DNA of 7,489 nt, taken from Prevotella sp. (GTDB taxonomy: Bacteria > Bacteroidota > Bacteroidia > Bacteroidales > Bacteroidaceae). Where the stretch lies: contig JAJQAR010000090.1 in assembly GCA_021203705.1 (NCBI GenBank), forward strand, positions 1-7,489. The letters are read 5' to 3'. Under the pieces are notes generated by a model that was given only the letters and a program-made list of their open reading frames with translations, was not told where the DNA came from and did no database searches. Position numbers and translations under genes: made by a program. Below, one piece after another: positions 6,301 to 7,489 of this stretch. Position 1 is the stretch's first letter. Every line of letters starts with the position of its first letter.

Positions 6301-7337
6301 CCCTTTTTCATATATATGGTATCTACATATACATGCGCAGCTTGCAATGCAACATTGTTTTCAAGGGTATCCATCATGTTCTCCTCATCAAAGGTATCAT
6401 CAAAGTCAAAATCTTCCTGATAACGTATGTTCTTCTGATACCACTTCGCCGCCTTATGGGTAATAGACACCTCATCCACTCCATTATAATCATACCTGTC
6501 ATAATAATGTGCGCCATCTAAATGAACGGTAAATGACATCACTATATTACCAATATAAATCTCATCTCCTTCATTGAGATTCTGAATTTGCAATCTAAGT
6601 ATATGTATATCACCGTAGGGTATATAGTAATTATAAATATAATCCTTAAACCAACTATCAGCCGTAGGATCCCAAGAAACAGAGTATTTATAAACACCAG
6701 AAATATCAGTTGATGTTGGCAGTGTCGATAATTCTTTGTTTTGTCCACCCATATTTCCGTCTGCATTGAAATCACTACCAGTACCCCAATAAAGATAGTC
6801 AGTAATCTGAATGTCTTTACTACTACCGTTCCCTTTGAAGGCCTCGTATGAAACACTGCTTGGCAATAGTTTAAAACCCTCATAATCCGGGGATATTACA
6901 ATGTCAATAGTCTCTGTACCAGTAGTTGAACCTACCGTGAATTTCGTAAAAACATTATTGCTTTCTGATGATAAAGCAGTGATGGTTTCAGTTCCACTTA
7001 TTGTAAGACCACTACTTATTGCAGTAACTACATCGTATGGACTTTGTGCATTTTCTTCTGCGGTAGTAACTAAAACCAAATCATTTTTATCATACCCATG
7101 TCCGTTTTTGTTCTCACTGTTGTCAATATAATAATCCGTCAATACAGTTGGTATCTCTGCATCTGGATTGTTTGTCGCACTAAACGGCCAAGTAATCGTT
7201 ATCTTTGAGTCATAATCATCTGCGTATGCCCCCACACAAGTCAGCATAAGAGGAATAGTAACAAGCAACTGAAATAATCTAATGTGGGAAAAAACGGCAC
7301 AGAAGTGTAGTTCAGGATTGATTGGTATTTTTTTCAT
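282..7337 (-). CDS. Giant T9SS-secreted, acidic, multidomain surface protein (2351 aa)
   Basis: Complete frame from ATG (CAT at 7335-7337) to TAA (TTA at 282-284). No enzymatic family or catalytic motif was recognised, so function is unknown; an adhesin, matrix or glycan-binding surface role is inference from architecture. Layout seen: signal peptide 1-39; beta-rich N-terminal region with an ISPDYEGF...LPSSVSY motif near 146-166; Tyr/Asn/Asp-rich beta regions to ~845; a galactose-binding-like jelly-roll candidate ~847-1030 ending FYLDEISVYV; acidic linkers ~1043-1048, ~1078-1092 and ~1506-1552; a WxG...WN...NW motif at 1695-1710; WTLVSLPLKDIYAGDWY ~1852-1871 and GYCLIGNPF ~2036 onward, both of a style I associate with large Bacteroidales surface proteins; T9SS sorting domain 2279-2351. 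This start is chosen because it directly precedes the signal peptide; the next Met (31) would destroy it. No Shine-Dalgarno precedes it, as is usual in Bacteroidota. The 5' portion is markedly AT-richer than the rest. It is the only credible gene in the window. Confidence 0.95.
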   Translation of the reverse strand: MKKIPINPELHFCAVFSHIRLFQLLVTIPLMLTCVGAYADDYDSKITITWPFSATNNPDAEIPTVLTDYYIDNSENKNGHGYDKNDLVLVTTAEENAQSPYDVVTAISSGLTISGTETITALSSESNNVFTKFTVGSTTGTETIDIVISPDYEGFKLLPSSVSYEAFKGNGSSKDIQITDYLYWGTGSDFNADGNMGGQNKELSTLPTSTDISGVYKYSVSWDPTADSWFKDYIYNYYIPYGDIHILRLQIQNLNEGDEIYIGNIVMSFTVHLDGAHYYDRYDYNGVDEVSITHKAAKWYQKNIRYQEDFDFDDTFDEENMMDTLENNVALQAAHVYVDTIYMKKGTSIDLEIPGVKPAWGSTTGEPDDCAITNYFRWFNYRNDKNFYCGGTDIGDNGADLLIPSYNAENVTAWRFGNGYVSGVLREKILSNDNSKPDATTCTLRKVSFYYPKEDEFNESLSQLTNFDGQTDNSYYAVACDLSNYNDFSNGEYRATEGGSAFGLTEDATSEEDIKPQIYCEPTLMQRVLFYIVGIDDDMDEASDLPEDFRYYGNLFDEDYQGGTNEEGKKYLEEYEITFPSRHISDHTDDLVALSKDAQAYAIPGEDNPLKGELDIAFAEDNGLVFSTTVKTVDTYTYEVTTDYSTSETTTLTGANRVIHFSKKDATYGTQWSVDNNSTATILVTKKVSVNEEEKTYNIARYKLTFKDFAIPLTEPQVAVLDSITLDSIKEDEKSKYWWNGMTYRSKSYMAENYDLVNSLWFDYGTYTHDSYNSSTILAEATKAAVHDDPWTWSNQPYNYPFPLKWSNSSYAFYDGSLDVTFYSQPDYYAPSNGGTYAAQTTYCMYEIVNDYVGYGELEGGISPNTPQYSMVKNSGGSWLYVDASDRPGTVAELEFDEKLCKGSEVIATAWIKSDGTNDDLNDDAAVMFTIMGVIKNDDGTETHTPIYRQYSGQIRTTTYLSAFEDEKNLETQYTGKGNGTNEWFQLYMQFVNDEDVDYDYYTVRIDNCCASTEGGDFYLDEISVYVLHPTVEVAQIEPVCTDDDDDETNGYSPIRLDIDYESLMGCFGLDPDDYNSGETAEEGEEGEENTETAATDEARSLDFIIINKNKYDRCLLKNTADDDEEAVRKAIENSIVTLYYKEAVNGEGEAAPDTISTTTDYPTLSFHLNYDKNTLYDDNKTGENYPFDGYLYGRTLSSTASTGTRYLAVDFYADISAYTPYMIILQVHDDESEDDGDKLNSFVDWLANSYNCAIKTDFYLTSTTKIKLNGQVVDPTETLCKNMIVHVEPVGTYNTTGEGDEGDETHIIEGECFDWFIGYEEEFVAPNKNYGGKSLKNSLSDFRTIYPKAETLAGKYSVYGEDENNRSYSEDEDNIDPATGEPATVVDTVFTKEEYEMLQYYLEAGRLVLRQTYLDVHVRDTGITLVIQPIKIDSLVIEDSETMICFGYVPLVLSIDGVSPSLNMGFSDVAYPENYTPCLRLGLNQFKNATEDHPITVNLRGATYVAEEEDESDDGDGSDGVEGVKAFKGSKTKQNGAAKRDAVQVVDDEDEDEITDHLGKVEPIENDSVDYGVLYLIGTNDTAYSKTIAADNFGSYELAVGEIHRLYANENSTVSDPDAEENDIVYDIGSYMQIYFYKNIGDSIEGVPFDPKEGYYYSMTVHFEEKNAEGGTISLPCYGSFPLELKVVPEYLVWQGTSDSYNWNDDSNWKRADTCDIQKVDNTTWTYITNEQNTTDGGYVPMLFTKVVLPKDSKVQLYSAGYEKDADEIYTWEEDAPTEIYPMTDNIEYDMMVYNDSISSGDNAGKTEYLTTKHYRVNLCDEIHLEDGAQLLHAELLMYNKAWIDVSIPTSQWTLVSLPLKDIYAGDWYTKQSGTETSEYFTDLTFSGDNADRSNPLVYQRSWDSKATIVEVTTDDEGNITGGSGSSINSYSSTGWSSVYNDGAVPYSAGSGFSVKVYQKSSEDNDGSGNVLFRFPKYDVKYTTTYSDTLSKENYGKLWLSDMVTRTITMPDGDSEITYAELDTLRMLTKPTAEGYCLIGNPFTASMSLAKFLEVNKDCISSYWFEDKKGTDGPIAGNRESTSDGVSEKLLPAYSAFFVQVDETLVDSLMENGLTVMFTEDMQSDTLVTIEDDYEMFSIRAANSNGRSSAAFAYSDKATDGYNANEDAILLEDASWKRSGMPLVYTVAGNKAVSVNSLKDLRVIPLGVFADEGSTYTLTFVGVDNVAEPVLYDAELNTETPINEGFTMTLTGATHGRYFIRTNGKASTDIQEVTEQKSTVSVYSPTSRTIVVSSDAEIKTVEVYNINGNLLKRATVDGISCTLYNINCDIAIVKVSTEEGSHVSKIRVKK
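285..503 (-). other. T9SS type A-like C-terminal sorting domain, residues 2279-2351
   Basis: The last 73 residues have the usual order of a Por/T9SS type A sorting domain: STVSVYSPTSRTIVVSS, then IKTVEVYNINGNLLK (the conserved 'v.vyni.G..v' strand pair), then a final strand ending HVSKIRVKK. Known proteins with this tail are passed through the outer membrane by T9SS and often anchored on the surface after tail cleavage. Assignment is from pattern recognition without a profile search. Confidence 0.85.
4072..4098 (-). repeat. In-frame 9-bp tandem repeat encoding Glu/Gly linker
   Basis: TCCTCGCCT occurs twice in a row (4072-4089), followed by a degenerate third unit (4090-4098). Being nine bases long, the units keep frame and encode the EEGEEGEE acidic linker at about residues 1080-1088. 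Length changes would lengthen or shorten the linker without a frameshift. Confidence 0.7.
4195..4211 (-). repeat. In-frame 6-bp microsatellite encoding poly-Asp
   Basis: TCATCG repeats nearly three times and encodes the DDDDD run at residues 1043-1047, directly after the jelly-roll candidate. Runs of Asp in secreted proteins often bind calcium or form flexible linkers; the sequence alone does not decide between them. Confidence 0.65.
4248..4799 (-). other. Candidate galactose-binding-like jelly-roll domain, residues ~847-1030
   Basis: The region contains a GSWLYVDASD-like opening, a strand pattern AELEFDEKLCKGSEVIATAWIK, a central hydrophobic strand (AAVMFTIMGVI), EWFQLYMQF, and the ending GGDFYLDEISVYVL. 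This order of strands and the 'D.ahlDei.vy' ending resemble carbohydrate-binding or discoidin-type beta-sandwiches found in secreted Bacteroidota proteins. Ligand is unknown. It could instead be a non-binding structural sandwich. Confidence 0.5.
7221..7337 (-). other. Signal peptide, residues 1-39 of the giant protein
   Basis: The N-terminus starts MKK, has a fairly long polar n-region of about 20 residues, then a hydrophobic stretch (LFQLLVTIPLMLTCVG) and a signal peptidase I-type site AYA before DD at residue 40. A lipoprotein reading at C34 is less likely because the preceding MLT fits a lipobox poorly (Thr at -1). Sec export to the periplasm followed by outer-membrane passage through T9SS is the expected route, given the C-terminal sorting domain. 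Confidence 0.85.
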
Positions 7338-7383
7338 GGTTGTGAGTCTCTAATTATTATTACAAGTTAGTTTCATAGAATGT

Positions 7384-7460
7384 CAAATTAAGTCGTTTTT
7401 CACATTGAAAAGTACTGTCTTTGAAAATCAAATTAAGATACTTTTTATGTCTAAAAGTAC
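7384..7460 (-). repeat. Two imperfect 32-bp direct repeats in the leader of the giant gene
   Basis: Copies at 7384-7415 and 7429-7460 (45-bp period) match at 23 of 32 positions. Both read GTACTTTT-N15-CTTAATTTG in the gene's sense. TTAATTTG matches seven of eight bases of the TAnnTTTG -7 box, so these may be weak extra promoters, or paired protein-binding or RNA elements. A third TACTTTT occurs in the main -7 box at 59-65, 40 bp further upstream in the closed unit. No -33 TTTG sits at the right spacing for either copy. Confidence 0.55.
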
Positions 7461-7489
7461 AACTTTCATTAACATAATGTGATAGATAA
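7435..7489. repeat. Terminal direct repeat, right copy
   Basis: Identical to bases 1-55. Removing one copy gives a 7434-bp closed unit. It lies 98 bp upstream of the giant gene's start codon and includes the second of the two imperfect 32-bp leader repeats. Confidence 0.98.

Noticed and set aside
282..7337. Target of a diversity-generating retroelement or a CRISPR-linked or phage system
   Set aside because: No reverse transcriptase, template repeat, repeat-spacer array or phage structural gene was seen anywhere in the window.
7357..7386. Classical sigma70-like pair on the minus strand, TTGACA with TAATAA 18 bp later
   Set aside because: Bacteroidota primary sigma factors use -33 TTTG and -7 TAnnTTTG. 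This pair would also leave a leader of only about a dozen bases. The match to TTGACA is probably a by-product of the CTTAATTTGACA repeat end.
7428..7469. 13-codon upstream frame in the leader (MKVVLLDIKSILI)
   Set aside because: Too short to support, no ribosome-binding context, and it partly reflects the AT-rich leader repeats. A second 8-codon frame just upstream of the gene is equally weak.

Overview
The window is dominated by one giant minus-strand gene (282-7337, 2351 residues). It encodes an exported, acidic, cell-surface or secreted protein of the type IX secretion system (T9SS). The N-terminus is a Sec signal peptide. The last ~73 residues form a T9SS type A-like C-terminal sorting domain ending in IRVKK. 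Together with a TAnnTTTG-type promoter and the lack of a Shine-Dalgarno sequence, this points to Bacteroidota. The style of the protein suggests Bacteroidales, probably Prevotellaceae, but the sequence alone does not fix the genus.

The two ends of the window are identical: bases 1-55 equal bases 7435-7489. The sequence can therefore be closed into a 7434-bp unit holding one gene and one 378-bp intergenic region. Fifty-five is also a standard de Bruijn k-mer size, so the repeat is probably the assembler's signature of a cyclic path rather than a biological duplication. The unit could be a real extrachromosomal circle, an exact tandem array of the gene, or a graph artefact. No replication, mobilisation, recombinase or partition gene is present.

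Read in the sense of the gene, the intergenic region runs as follows. The stop codon lies in the loop of a 16-bp-stem hairpin (266-301). Next come a REP-like GC-rich hairpin (217-240), an AT-rich stretch (157-190), a perfect 27-bp palindrome (130-156) and an eight-base C/G homopolymer (118-125). An inverted repeat (81-101) then overlaps the -33 region of a good Bacteroidota promoter (58-89). That promoter fires leftwards out of the window's left end. After the ends are joined it reads through a leader of about 150 nt, containing two imperfect 32-bp repeats (7384-7460), into the ATG at 7337. The regulatory layout thus makes sense only if the unit is closed or tandemly repeated, which supports continuity across the junction independently of the terminal repeat itself.

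The gene shows a base-composition step: its 5' part (about 4500-7337) is much more AT-rich than its 3' part. This suggests a mosaic origin. All smaller open frames are antisense or leader shadows and are not annotated.
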